Shown: one piece after another, positions 27,271-36,061 of the stretch
Numbering within the stretch: position 1 is the first letter of the stretch
How the letters are laid out: each line of letters begins with the position of its first letter
NCBI GenBank assembly: GCA_013306675.1
Contig: JABLUY010000036.1
Span: forward strand, 122,290 to 186,289
Direction: 5' to 3'
Source: Thraustochytrium sp. TN22
Taxonomy: Eukaryota > Sar > Bigyra > Thraustochytrida > Thraustochytriidae
DNA length: 64,000 nucleotides
Translations under genes and position numbers: made by a program
Notes under the pieces: model-generated
Told to the model about the DNA's origin: nothing
Database searches by the model: none
Seen by the model: only the letters and a program-made list of their open reading frames with translations

Positions 27271-30200
27271 TCAGAGTACCAAGAGGTCGAGTAGCTGCAG
27301 CCAGATGATGACAAGGGCCAGTAGAATCTGCAGTCGTTGCGTCGGGCTCGCGTCGCGCCACGCGGCCGCATAAAAAGTCGGGCTCGCCACGTCTTCGAGC
27401 GCCGAGCGCCACATCGAGACGGCCTTCATCTCCGCCTCGCCGCCAGCACCAGCTGCTTCGCCGTCGATAGCTCCTTCGGCAGCGGCCGCCACGGCGGCGG
27501 CTGGCGTGCCGCTCGCTGTGGGCACCTTCTCGCGCGCCAGCTTGGTCCAGGCCGCCATGTTGAGCTTGCCGGTTTTCATGTTCTCGTTCTCGATCTTGCC
27601 CTTGAGAAAGGGCACCGTGACGGCCTTGAGCCAGTTGATGCGGCACGAGACGTCCAGCCTGCACCACGCCTCGTCGGGGTGCGCCTTGTTCGCGCACGTC
27701 AGCTCCGTCAGCACATACCGCGTGCGGACCATGAAGGAGTCCGAGAACGGGAACCCGGTGAGCGAAGTGTCGCAGTTGAGAATGGCATGCCGCGGGCCGC
27801 TCCCCGCCGCCGCGGCTGGCGTGAAGACCTGGCGCTCCTCGTCCGCCGGCTCGAGCCCCAGCAACCGCTGCACCTGCGCAGACCGCGCCACCTGCTTGCC
27901 GAACGGGCTGTTCCCGATCGGGTGTGCGAAGGAGACGATGCGCAGGAGTGCCGCGTCCGAAGCGCTCTCGCTACCCTCGTAGAGGATGAATGCGCCCGGA
28001 AACTTCTCGCGTGAAAAGCCGCCGACCTTCGGATCGGCGTTGTCGCAGAACGCAAAGGGCGGGAACTCCTGCTCGTAGTCGTCGTTTGCCTCGCCGAGCT
28101 CCTTGCCGAGATCGTACAGCTGCGGCGCCTCCAGGTTCAGCAGTTCCCGCCCCAGCCACAGCTTGGCCACGCACGCCTGCAGCGAGCCGGCCCAGTACGA
28201 GGTGCTCAGCGCCTTGTGTTCCGGCAGCGCGGACGGCGGTGCACCCTTCCAGCACTTGCACGGCTCTGAGCCGGGCGGTTTGCGGCACGTCGGGCACGGC
28301 TGTGAGAAAGGACCCGACGCACCGCCCTCTGCGGCGCCGGCGCCCTTGGCGGCGCCGGGGCTCGTCGCGCTGCCGCCCTCCGCAGCGCGCTCGTTGGCCT
28401 CTACCATCTCCTGGACCTGCGACGTGGAGAGGCCGAGCCGCAAGAAGCCGTGGCTGCGCTTGCGCTTGCTTGCGTCACTGCCCGCATCCCCATCCGCGCC
28501 GTCGGTCCCGTTCGACTCAAGCTCGTTCGCGCCGCCCGGCCCGAGCACGAGCTTGTTGCCCTTGTAGCGGTCGCCCATGCGCGGGTCCAGTTCGCGCCAG
28601 GGTGCGTCCTCCGAGGGCAGCGGAGCGCCCTTGTCGACCAAGTCGCGGTTCACACTGGCGAGCTGCACGAGGCGGCCGTAGCACTTGTCGCGGTAGAAGA
28701 GCGAGGTAAAGGTGAGCTCCTGCTGGGCGCCGCCCGGCACGCGGGGTTGGAGCCGTACCACGAGCGTGTTGGCCACCAATCCCCACGCGGTGGCCGCCTT
28801 GATCACCTTGTGGACGTGAGCCAGGTGCACGACGAGCTTGCAGCTGCCAAAGACGGGCTCGTAGATGGCAAGGGTGCTAAAGCAGAGGAACTGCTTTGTG
28901 AGAATAAGGCGGCCCTGCTGCGGTACCTTGCCGGGCAGGTAGGCGCACGAGTACGACGCCACGATGCTTTCGTTGGGGGGCAGTCCGTACTCTTGCGTGA
29001 GCTCCTCACTCTCGGTCAGTTTGATCCTTTTGTTTGCAAGGGCGCGCGGGTTCAGCGGCGCGTCGTCCTCCGCCCCGTCGTCGCCCGCGTCCTCGTCGTC
29101 CTCATCGTCTTCGCTTGACACATCCTCGCCGGCAGCGTTGCTGCTGGTACCACCAACGTTGGCGTTGGCGTTGGCGTTGGCGCTGCTCGCCGTGTCATCA
29201 CTGCCGGTTGTCGGTGTGATCTTGTTGGCCGGCGGCGGCGCCGCCGCCGCAGAGCCGGTCGAGGAGGCCGCGGTTGCTGCTGAGCTGGCCTCGCCGCCCC
29301 CGGGCTGCTCAAGGCCAGGATAGGGCCCGGCGATGACCGCGTCCGGCTTGGGCGGCCCGTGATCGCGCGCCGCGAAGCGCTCAATATCCTGCACGGGGTC
29401 CATCTTCTTGAACTCATGCATCATCTTGTGCTCAAGCTGCTGGATGGTGGCATGGAAGTTGGAGGCGCCACGCACGAGGTTCTCCAGGGCAGTCTTGAGG
29501 TCACGTAGCTGCCCGTGGTGGATGGCCACGAAGGAGGACACGGTGCCCGCGATCTGTACGGCATACGCGCGAATCTGCGCCTCAAGGCGGTCGGAGCGCT
29601 CCTTCACCTCGGCTTGCGCCTGCGCGCGCTGCTCGCGCAGGCCGACCAGGCGCTTCTGATGCTTGTCGGCGCGGTCCTCGGCGTCGGTGAGCGCCTCGGC
29701 GCGCGTCGGCCCGGACAAGCGAAAGAGGCGCTTCACTACGCTAGTGCTGGCCGTCGGCGTGGAGGCGCCAGTGCCCGCGCTGGCGCTGGCGCTGGCGCTG
29801 GCGCCGCCGCCGCCAGTACTCGCAACGGAGCCGACGTCGTCATCGGCGGCGGCCGAAGAGGACTCAGCGCCGCCCGACACAAGCGTGTCGCTGTCCTCGG
29901 AGGCGCCCGCCTCACGGAAACCATCCAGGTCGCTGGCCGCGTTGGCCGCGGCCGCGCCGCCGCTGCGAATCTTGGCGCGCAGGTCGCTGGCCTCCTGCAC
30001 GGCGCGATCGTGGCTCTTGGTGATGCGCGCGATGCTCTCGTCGCAGCCCTCGAGTCGCGCGCGCGCCTCCTTGAGCGCCTGCGCAACGAGCTGCAGCTCC
30101 TTGTGCGCCGCAGAGCGCGCCGCGAGCACCTGCTTGCGCGCGCCCTCGTAAGCCTGGGCGACGGTGCCGAAAGCCGCCTCGATGGCGCGCAGCTTGGCGG

Positions 30201-31614
30201 CGAAGTCCGCGTACACCATGGAGCACTGCTTCATGATGATCATAAACATGCGCCAGGCCTGACGCTCGGTCTCCTTGGTCTCTTCTTCGGAGAACATGTC
30301 GCCGTACTCGCAGCTGACGCGCAAGTGCTCGAGCGGAAGCGCCGAGGCGAGGCCGTCCGAGTCGCGCGCGCGCTGGTCCACAGCGGCCGCCAGCTCGCGC
30401 GAGACGGACTCGGCGACGCGCGAGATGGTGACCCAGCTGTTACAGGCCGCGGCCGTGGCCTCGATGCTGGACGAGGCCACGTCTGGCTCCACGGCGCCAA
30501 GCACATCGTAGACGAGGCCGGCCAGGTCGGCGTCCGGGCCGGCGGCATCCAGGTCCGTGCCAGCGACGATGTTGCCCGCATCGGCGCGCAGCTCGACGCG
30601 CGGATCCACGCCGGCGACGATGGCGCCTAGCGCCGTGACCACCTCCTCGCTGAAACTGAGCACATGGGCGTTGGCCTCGGCCATGGCGTCGATGCAGATG
30701 AGCATGGTTTCGCCGCGGTGCAGCCACAGCGTATAAAGGTGCGAGAGGTACTCGCGCAGGCTGTGCCGCTGCGCACGCGCCTGCTTCTCATACTTGACGG
30801 AGGCCTGCTGAACGGCCAGCGCCGACCCGGTCTCGCGCGCGCGCTCTACGGCGGCGTGCAGTGCCTGAGTCTCGCGCTGAACGCTGGTCTGCGCGGACGT
30901 CCACTCTTGCACCTGGCGACGCTGGTCCTTGGCCAGCGCCGCCAGCACCGTGTCGGCCTGTGTAAGGATGCTCTGCTGCATGCCCAGGTGATGCTTGCCG
31001 AGACTCTGAAAGCCGCTCACCACGCCGGCCACGGCCGCCACTAGGCCGGCCTCGCTGCCGGCCTGCTGCACCTCGTTCAGCACGTTCGCCGTTACCACCA
31101 GCTTGTCCAGGCTCGCGCCGTACTTGCCCTCCAGCTCCGCCCATGAGCGCATCACCGTGATGCAGTCGCGCGTCACGTCGGTCCACTCCAGCACGCGCGC
31201 GCGCGCCGCGTCCGGCGCCTTGCGCATCTCACGCACGAAGCTGCGCTCCAGCCGCGACGTGCGCCGCATCAGCCGCTGCTGCTTCTTTGCCTCCGCATCG
31301 ACATCCTGCTGCTGCTCCTGCTGCTGCTGCTGCTGTTTGTGCGGCGGCTGTGGCGGCGACGGCGTCGGCGGCCTGGCCAGCAGCTGTGGCTGCAGCTGGT
31401 CCTGGTTCTGCTGCACGGGCCCGGCTTCGGCCTCGGCCTCGGCGTTGGCCGCGTCCTTCTCCTCTTTGGGCCCGAGGCCGCCCGGGCCGGCCGCGGCAAT
31501 GCCGGAGGCTCCTCCGGTGCCCTGCGCGAGCCCGTCGCGCTGCGCGCCGTCGAAGCTCTCGGAGTCGGTGGCGCCCGCCGGGACACCGGCCGTGGCGCCC
31601 GCGTCCGCAGCCAT
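27271..31614 (-). CDS. BAR-GRAM-VASt membrane-contact-site lipid-transfer protein (Lam/Ysp1-Sip3 type)
   Basis: 1447 residues from the ATG at 31614; seven further codons upstream start at GTG. An N-terminal Gln/Ala-rich stretch precedes a long helical BAR/F-BAR-like region (~125-550). A Ser-rich linker leads to a GRAM domain (~870-985; LPGKVPQQGRLILTKQFLCF). A short CxxC...CxC segment follows, then a VASt/StART-like domain (~1136-1361; LTGFPFSDSFMVRTRY is its signature strand pair). One hydrophobic helix lies at the extreme C-terminus (ILLALVIIWLQLLDLLVL). This order matches yeast Lam1/Ysp1 and Lam3/Sip3, ER-anchored proteins that move sterols to the plasma membrane. Sterol as ligand is inferred from the family. 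An unannotated PH domain between BAR and GRAM is possible. Confidence 0.8.
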   Translation of the reverse strand: MAADAGATAGVPAGATDSESFDGAQRDGLAQGTGGASGIAAAGPGGLGPKEEKDAANAEAEAEAGPVQQNQDQLQPQLLARPPTPSPPQPPHKQQQQQQEQQQDVDAEAKKQQRLMRRTSRLERSFVREMRKAPDAARARVLEWTDVTRDCITVMRSWAELEGKYGASLDKLVVTANVLNEVQQAGSEAGLVAAVAGVVSGFQSLGKHHLGMQQSILTQADTVLAALAKDQRRQVQEWTSAQTSVQRETQALHAAVERARETGSALAVQQASVKYEKQARAQRHSLREYLSHLYTLWLHRGETMLICIDAMAEANAHVLSFSEEVVTALGAIVAGVDPRVELRADAGNIVAGTDLDAAGPDADLAGLVYDVLGAVEPDVASSSIEATAAACNSWVTISRVAESVSRELAAAVDQRARDSDGLASALPLEHLRVSCEYGDMFSEEETKETERQAWRMFMIIMKQCSMVYADFAAKLRAIEAAFGTVAQAYEGARKQVLAARSAAHKELQLVAQALKEARARLEGCDESIARITKSHDRAVQEASDLRAKIRSGGAAAANAASDLDGFREAGASEDSDTLVSGGAESSSAAADDDVGSVASTGGGGASASASASAGTGASTPTASTSVVKRLFRLSGPTRAEALTDAEDRADKHQKRLVGLREQRAQAQAEVKERSDRLEAQIRAYAVQIAGTVSSFVAIHHGQLRDLKTALENLVRGASNFHATIQQLEHKMMHEFKKMDPVQDIERFAARDHGPPKPDAVIAGPYPGLEQPGGGEASSAATAASSTGSAAAAPPPANKITPTTGSDDTASSANANANANVGGTSSNAAGEDVSSEDDEDDEDAGDDGAEDDAPLNPRALANKRIKLTESEELTQEYGLPPNESIVASYSCAYLPGKVPQQGRLILTKQFLCFSTLAIYEPVFGSCKLVVHLAHVHKVIKAATAWGLVANTLVVRLQPRVPGGAQQELTFTSLFYRDKCYGRLVQLASVNRDLVDKGAPLPSEDAPWRELDPRMGDRYKGNKLVLGPGGANELESNGTDGADGDAGSDASKRKRSHGFLRLGLSTSQVQEMVEANERAAEGGSATSPGAAKGAGAAEGGASGPFSQPCPTCRKPPGSEPCKCWKGAPPSALPEHKALSTSYWAGSLQACVAKLWLGRELLNLEAPQLYDLGKELGEANDDYEQEFPPFAFCDNADPKVGGFSREKFPGAFILYEGSESASDAALLRIVSFAHPIGNSPFGKQVARSAQVQRLLGLEPADEERQVFTPAAAAGSGPRHAILNCDTSLTGFPFSDSFMVRTRYVLTELTCANKAHPDEAWCRLDVSCRINWLKAVTVPFLKGKIENENMKTGKLNMAAWTKLAREKVPTASGTPAAAVAAAAEGAIDGEAAGAGGEAEMKAVSMWRSALEDVASPTFYAAAWRDASPTQRLQILLALVIIWLQLLDLLVL

Positions 31615-31826
31615 GGCGCTGCGCCGCCGCGCCACGCAGGGTCAAGCCAGGTCGACCCGCGCCGAGCCGAGCAGAGCAGAGCAGAGCCGCAGGCGGGCCT
31701 TGCCTCGGCGCAGGTCTGCGGCCGCGCCGCGCGCTGCGGCCGCGCCGGGCTCGGAGCGGATCGTCGTCGTTGTCGCGCTGAAGAAGAAAGACAATGCTTG
31801 CGTGGCCTATCGAAATTGGGGCCTTA

Positions 31827-31928
31827 CACACCTAGGGTGTGCGAACCCTCGAGTGGGGACCCAGGTCCCCGGCGCTGTCTGCCATCATGGCCATCATCAC
31901 CACTGCAGTGCATGGTGCCATGATGGCC
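31827..31928. other. Three consecutive hairpins (candidate structured element)
   Basis: Hairpin 1: CACACC at 31827-31832 pairs with GGTGTG at 31836-31841 around a TAG loop. Hairpin 2: GGGGACC at 31855-31861 pairs with GGTCCCC at 31864-31870 around CA. Hairpin 3: GGCCATCAT-CACCA (31889-31902) pairs with TGGTG-CC-ATGATGGCC (ending 31928), 14 bp with a 2-nt bulge. They sit 213-314 bp upstream of the BAR-GRAM-VASt ATG, so they could lie in its leader or be a small RNA. Function unknown. Confidence 0.4.
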
Positions 31929-32235
31929 CACGATCAGGGCATGGCCACGGGGCGGTGCGAGGGCGAGACGCGGCGAGACGGGCGTGGTTTGCGACAGCTC
32001 GCGCGCGCGGCGTTGTGCACCACGGTCGCCGCTGGCAGTGCGTTCGCTATTTCATTGCTGAAGCGCGTTGGCGATCAAGATCGGCGCCCGCGTCTGCACA
32101 CCAATCTCGTGGACACGATTGGGCGTCGACTTCCATCACTGCAAGGTCTGGTTGCGTTTACGGTCTTGGACTGGACGGCTGAGGACCCCATGGACGTACG
32201 TCAGTAACATCAAGCTTGGCCAAACTAAGGGCTCG

Positions 32236-32270
32236 GCTAGGAGCCTAGGCCTAGGCCTAGGCTAGGCCTG
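32236..32270. repeat. CCTAGG palindromic repeat run
   Basis: Overlapping CCTAGG/AGGCCT units, each self-complementary, form a short palindrome-rich run. No gene. Confidence 0.7.
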
Positions 32271-33389
32271 ACAAATGTTTGCTCGACCGAGTGATGCGCG
32301 CGCTGCGTCTGTCAACGTCAGCACTTGGGGCCCCGGGGTCCTCAGCCAGCCAGGACGAAGAACTGCTTGCGTAGTTTTGCGCAGTTTTGCGCAATTTGGC
32401 GCGGTTCGACGCTCGCCGCCGCCCGCTCGCCCGCCGCCAAGCCGCCGCCAAGGACCAACTTGAAGCCCTCTGCGCGATCATGTCGTCGCCCACAGGACAT
32501 GGGAAGCCCGCTCCGCTCAGCTCGCACCCGCCGCTCGACGTGGTGATGGGCGGGCGTCCGTGGGCCGGCGGTTAGCGTTCCGAGGCTTCTGTTGGCGCCG
32601 CTCTAAGCCGTGCCCCAACGGCGCGACGCGGAGCCGCGCTCAGCCAAGCTCGGGCTCGGCGCTGGAGCGATGGTCAACGTCCTCCTGATGCTGGCTCACC
32701 TGCAGTGCGGGTGCCCCGCTAGGCCACGAGTCCGTACGCGGCACCGCAAACGTCACGCGAAATGTGACGCGATTGCCAGCTGCTTGCTCGATTACCAGCT
32801 CCGTGACAGTGCCTGTGGCGGCTTTTCAGGTCCAGGTCCTTTTGACGCTGATTGGAGATCCTCCACGCCGCGCCTCAGCTGGGCTGGCTCAGCCTAGCTG
32901 CCCGTGGCGGTTGGTCCTAGGCCGAAGGCCTAGTCTTAGAGGAGGCTCTCACCCGCTCCGTGGCCGAGTCCAAGGTCGAGCTCGCGCTCGCTCGCTTGCT
33001 CGGGGAGCCAGGGGCGGCACAATCGAGGGACGCGGCCCGCGAGCGGCGGTCGGCTTCACTGGGTCAGCGCGCGCGAGGTCGCTCTCCCGAGCGCTTTACG
33101 CCGCCGCGATGCCGGAGATTTGCTTGGTTCGATCCCGGTTGTCTGCCCTGCCAAAGATCGCAGACGACCAGCCGGAGACCGGCAAACCCGAAACGCAAAA
33201 CCAGAAACCAGAACAGAGGTAGGTGCTCGCTCGCGCTCGTGCGTGCGTGCGTGTGGGTCTGCGGGCCTGCGCGGCGCGAAGCATACATGCAGGCAGGCAG
33301 GCAAGCAGCGGGCTGGCGCCGCGAGCGAGGGACGGGCTGGCGGTGCGGGCGTCCCACTCTTACGCAAAGATACAGCCGACTGACGTCTG

Positions 33390-33452
33390 GGCAAGCAAGC
33401 AAGCAAGCAAGGGCAAGGCAAGGCAAGAAAAGGCAAGGCAAGGCAAGGCAAG
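33390..33452. repeat. (AAGC)n then (AAGGC)n tracts abutting the peroxiredoxin ATG
   Basis: The tandem AAGC units change to AAGGC units, which run directly into the start codon at 33453. The 5' leader of this gene is therefore purine-rich and repetitive. Confidence 0.8.
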
Positions 33453-34241
33453 ATGGCGGAGGAGGTTCTCAGCAAGCAGCAGGGCCCGCCCAAGCTGGGC
33501 TTCCCGTTCCCGGACTTTGAGGCGGACACGACGGCCGGCAAGATGAAGTTCTCCGAGTACGCCAAGGACTCGTGGACTGTGCTGTTCTCGCACCCGGCGG
33601 ACTTTGTAGGTTGGGCGGAGGGAATCAAGGCCTGCGTATGCCGAGAGCAAGGGAGACTGACGGACGGCCTGATCGGGCGGTGGTGACGGTGATAGACGCC
33701 GGTGTGCACAACGGAGCTCGGCACGGTGTCCAAGTACATTCCGGAGTTCGAGAAGCGTGGCGTGAAGCTGGTGGCGCTGAGCTGCGACCCGGTGGAGTCG
33801 CACAAGAAGTGGATCGAGGACATCAAGGCGAGCCAGTCGCTGTCGGGCGACCTGGGCTTCCCCATCATCGCGGATGAGGACCGCGAGCTGGCCATCAAGC
33901 TGGGCATGCTGGACCCGGAGGAGAAGGACGCGTCTGGCATCCCGCTGACGGCGCGCTGCGTCTTCGTGGTGAACCCGGCCGGCAAGCTGGCGCTGAGTCT
34001 CCTGTACCCGGCCACGACGGGCCGTAACTTTGACGAGATCCTGCGCGTGATCGACTCGCTGCAGCTCACGTCCAACTGGAGCGTCGCGACGCCTGCCAAC
34101 TGGAACTCCGGCGACAAGACCATGGTTGTGCCGTCGCTCTCGGACGAGGACGCCAAGGCCAAGTTCTCCAAGGGCTTTGAGAAGATTGACGTGCCCTCGG
34201 GCAAGGGCTACCTGCGCATGACTCCGGACCCGCGCTCCTAA
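33453..34241 (+). CDS. 1-Cys peroxiredoxin (PRDX6 type), two exons
   Basis: Exon 1 is 33453-33605 (51 codons, ending SHPADF). Exon 2 is 33696-34241 (181 codons, starting TPVCTTELG). Splicing restores the canonical Prx active site PxxxTxxC...: SHPADF-TPVC with peroxidatic Cys55. The 232-residue product matches the PRDX6 family in length. It has the long C-terminal arm (FVVNPAGKLALSLLYPATTGRNFDEILRVIDSL; GKGYLRMTPDP) and no resolving cysteine of the 2-Cys kind. It reduces H2O2 and lipid hydroperoxides in the cytosol. Without the splice, exon 1 would run into a divergent tail and miss the active-site Cys, so the intron is well supported. Confidence 0.93.
33606..33695 (+). other. Spliceosomal intron, 90 nt, phase 0
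   Basis: Begins GTAGGT and ends GATAG; its removal joins Phe51 to Thr52 of the peroxiredoxin. It is the only intron in the window that protein homology forces. Confidence 0.9.
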
Positions 34242-34552
34242 GAGCAATGATGAACGAAAAGCTCGCAAGCAGCGCGCTCATGATAAGTAGTGCGCTCATG
34301 GCATTGCGCTCGCGACAACGATTTGATTGGATCCTTCAGCTTTTCGTTCTCGAGCTTCCACCTCTTGGCGTCGCGCTGTAGGTAGGGTAGGCAAGCAAGC
34401 AGGTTGGCGGGGCTTCTCGTCATGATGGTGGGCGGAATATGATCAACAAGACTCAGAGAGAGAGAGAGAGAGCAGAGCATGATGTGACTTTTCCAAAAAT
34501 GTCATCAGGGGCAGTGGCAGGCAGAGAGATTTACGGTTTCGGTGTGCGGGAC
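34242..34552. other. Spacer with (AG)n run; possible extra exon of the PT protein
   Basis: The spacer holds the 3' flank of the peroxiredoxin gene and an AG dinucleotide run at 34451-34472. On the minus strand that run reads as a pyrimidine tract, which may matter for splicing of the neighbouring gene. Confidence 0.35.
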
Positions 34553-35365
34553 TCACCAGGTCGGCGCCGCCACTGGCGCCGCCGTTGGCCTGGCCGTCGG
34601 CATGTCGGTGGGCGCCACCGTGGGCAGCTCGGTTGGCAACATCGTCGGCGCCGCCGTGGGCAGCTTGGTGGGCTGCATGGTGGGCGCCGCCGTGGGGAGC
34701 GGGGTGGGTTCGAGCGTGGGCAGCGGGGTGGGCTCGGGCGTGGTTGGGCCCGCCGTCGGCTTGGGAGCCGTGGGTGTCGCCGTGGGCTGCGGCGTGGTCG
34801 GCGCGTCCGTGGGCGAGGCCGTGGGCGGCGTGGGGGCCCAGGTGGGCGCGTCGGTGGGCGCAGCCGTGGGCGGCGTGGGCGGCGGCGTGGGCGCCCAAGT
34901 CGGCTTAGAGGTCGTCGGCGCCCAGGTCGGCGGGAAGGTGGGCGCCCAGGTGGGCTTGGCCGTCGAATCCGAAGGCGCCGCCGTCGCCGTGGCGCCCTCC
35001 GCAACGGTGGGAGCCTCGGTGGCCTCGCCCGTGGAGATCACTACGGAGGCGTTGTCGTTGTCATCATTGCCGATGCCATTACCGTCATCCTCTGCTGCGC
35101 TGGATGCGGTCGGCGCTGTGGTGGCGGCAAGGTCGCTGTTCTCGAGCGAGTCGATGGGCACGGTGCTGTCCTGCTTGTTCGGGTTGGCACCGCTCTGGGT
35201 GGACAGTGCGACGGCCGCGACCACGGCAATGAGGCCGACGACGAAGAGCGTCATGAGCAGCTTGCGCTTGCCTTGCACCGCCTCACGCACATGCGCATAG
35301 GCACCGTTGGGGGGCGTGTCAGCAATGGGCGCGACCATGCCATTGTGCTCCACGTCGGCCGGCAT
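34553..35365 (-). CDS. Type II membrane protein with PTxAPT-repeat ectodomain (possibly incomplete)
   Basis: 270 residues. A cytosolic N-terminus of ~32 residues, then one TM helix (LLMTLFVVGLIAVVAAVALST), an acidic Ser/Thr-rich segment, and a ~140-residue stalk of Pro-Thr repeats (PTWAPT, PTAAPT, PTDAPT). Such stalks are usually heavily O-glycosylated and hold a terminal domain away from the cell. Here the frame ends inside the stalk with no domain. The stop is read from TGGTGAGT, which is also a strong 5' splice donor, so the gene may continue past an intron. The function of the missing or absent head is unknown. The PTxEPT stalk of the surface protein at 10442-14341 is similar in style. 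Confidence 0.6.
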   Translation of the reverse strand: MPADVEHNGMVAPIADTPPNGAYAHVREAVQGKRKLLMTLFVVGLIAVVAAVALSTQSGANPNKQDSTVPIDSLENSDLAATTAPTASSAAEDDGNGIGNDDNDNASVVISTGEATEAPTVAEGATATAAPSDSTAKPTWAPTFPPTWAPTTSKPTWAPTPPPTPPTAAPTDAPTWAPTPPTASPTDAPTTPQPTATPTAPKPTAGPTTPEPTPLPTLEPTPLPTAAPTMQPTKLPTAAPTMLPTELPTVAPTDMPTARPTAAPVAAPTW

Positions 35366-35985
35366 TTGATCGACGACCTAGTGCTGGCGCTGCTGGTGCT
35401 GGTGCTGCCTGCGGCGGGGTTTGCTGGTTTGAGGTCGAGCCAGTGTTGCCTTGGACGGCGAGGTTCTGGCACTTTCATGACGAGCGCAAGTCAGCGCACG
35501 TCTCGCGAGAAGTCGTTTCGTTGGCTGCAGGTGCCTCAGACACGAGCTTCAGCCGCGTGCGGAGTGCATGCAGCACACCACCAGGCCCGTGCAGGCGCCT
35601 ACGATCTCGTCGGTCATCTCATCGCGAAGCGACACACCCTTAGTGTTCCGCCTAGCTACGCACTACGACACCGCACGTCTTCCGCCGCAGAGGCCGGCCC
35701 ATCATGATGATGGCCGCCGGCGTCCAGATGATTTTCACAAGCGAAGTGCAGGGGCGCTCGTGCTCTTCGCGCGCGCGTGCGACTGGGTGGCTGGGCGGCG
35801 CTCAGGCGCACGCGCTGCCGGGCTGCGCGCCGCGGCGCGCGCCAGGCCGCGAGAGCGAGGTTCCAGCACCGTCAAGTTGATGGGAGAGAAAAGTGCTGAA
35901 GAGAAAAGTGCTGAAGATCAGTGAATCCAAGCGCGCGCCTGCAGACCCCAGTGAAGGACTGGCGGAGCTTCTTTTCGGGCGCGTG
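35366..35985. other. Intergenic region before the 36-50 kb segment
   Basis: No supported gene. Antisense and sense frames here are domain-free. The left boundary of the unusual segment may fall in this stretch, but no target-site duplication could be recognised by eye. Confidence 0.35.
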
Positions 35986-36039
35986 ATGGCGGAGGAGCAG
36001 ACGAAGCCGGGGCGGCGCGAGGGCTCGCGCGCGAGGCAG

Positions 36040-36061
36040 GACGCCCGGAGGACGCCCGGAG
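36040..36061 (+). repeat. 11-bp tandem duplication causing a frameshift
   Basis: GACGCCCGGAG occurs twice in a row (36040-36050, 36051-36061). The duplication moves the reading frame, and taking one unit away mentally makes the flanking frames contiguous. Confidence 0.75.

Larger units (their letters stand above)
31615..33452. other. Divergent intergenic region with hairpins and simple repeats
   Basis: Carries the promoters of the BAR-GRAM-VASt gene (-) and the peroxiredoxin gene (+). It contains three consecutive hairpins (31827-31928), a CCTAGG-rich palindromic run (32236-32270) and microsatellites at 33390-33452. No protein-coding gene is supported. Confidence 0.45.

Noticed and set aside
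29515-30630. 371-codon plus-strand frame
   Set aside because: Antisense shadow of the BAR region of the contact-site gene.
33060-33150. tRNA-like B-box sequence GGTTCGATCCCGG near 33126
   Set aside because: The flanking bases do not form a T-arm stem or an acceptor stem, and no A-box lies at the right distance.
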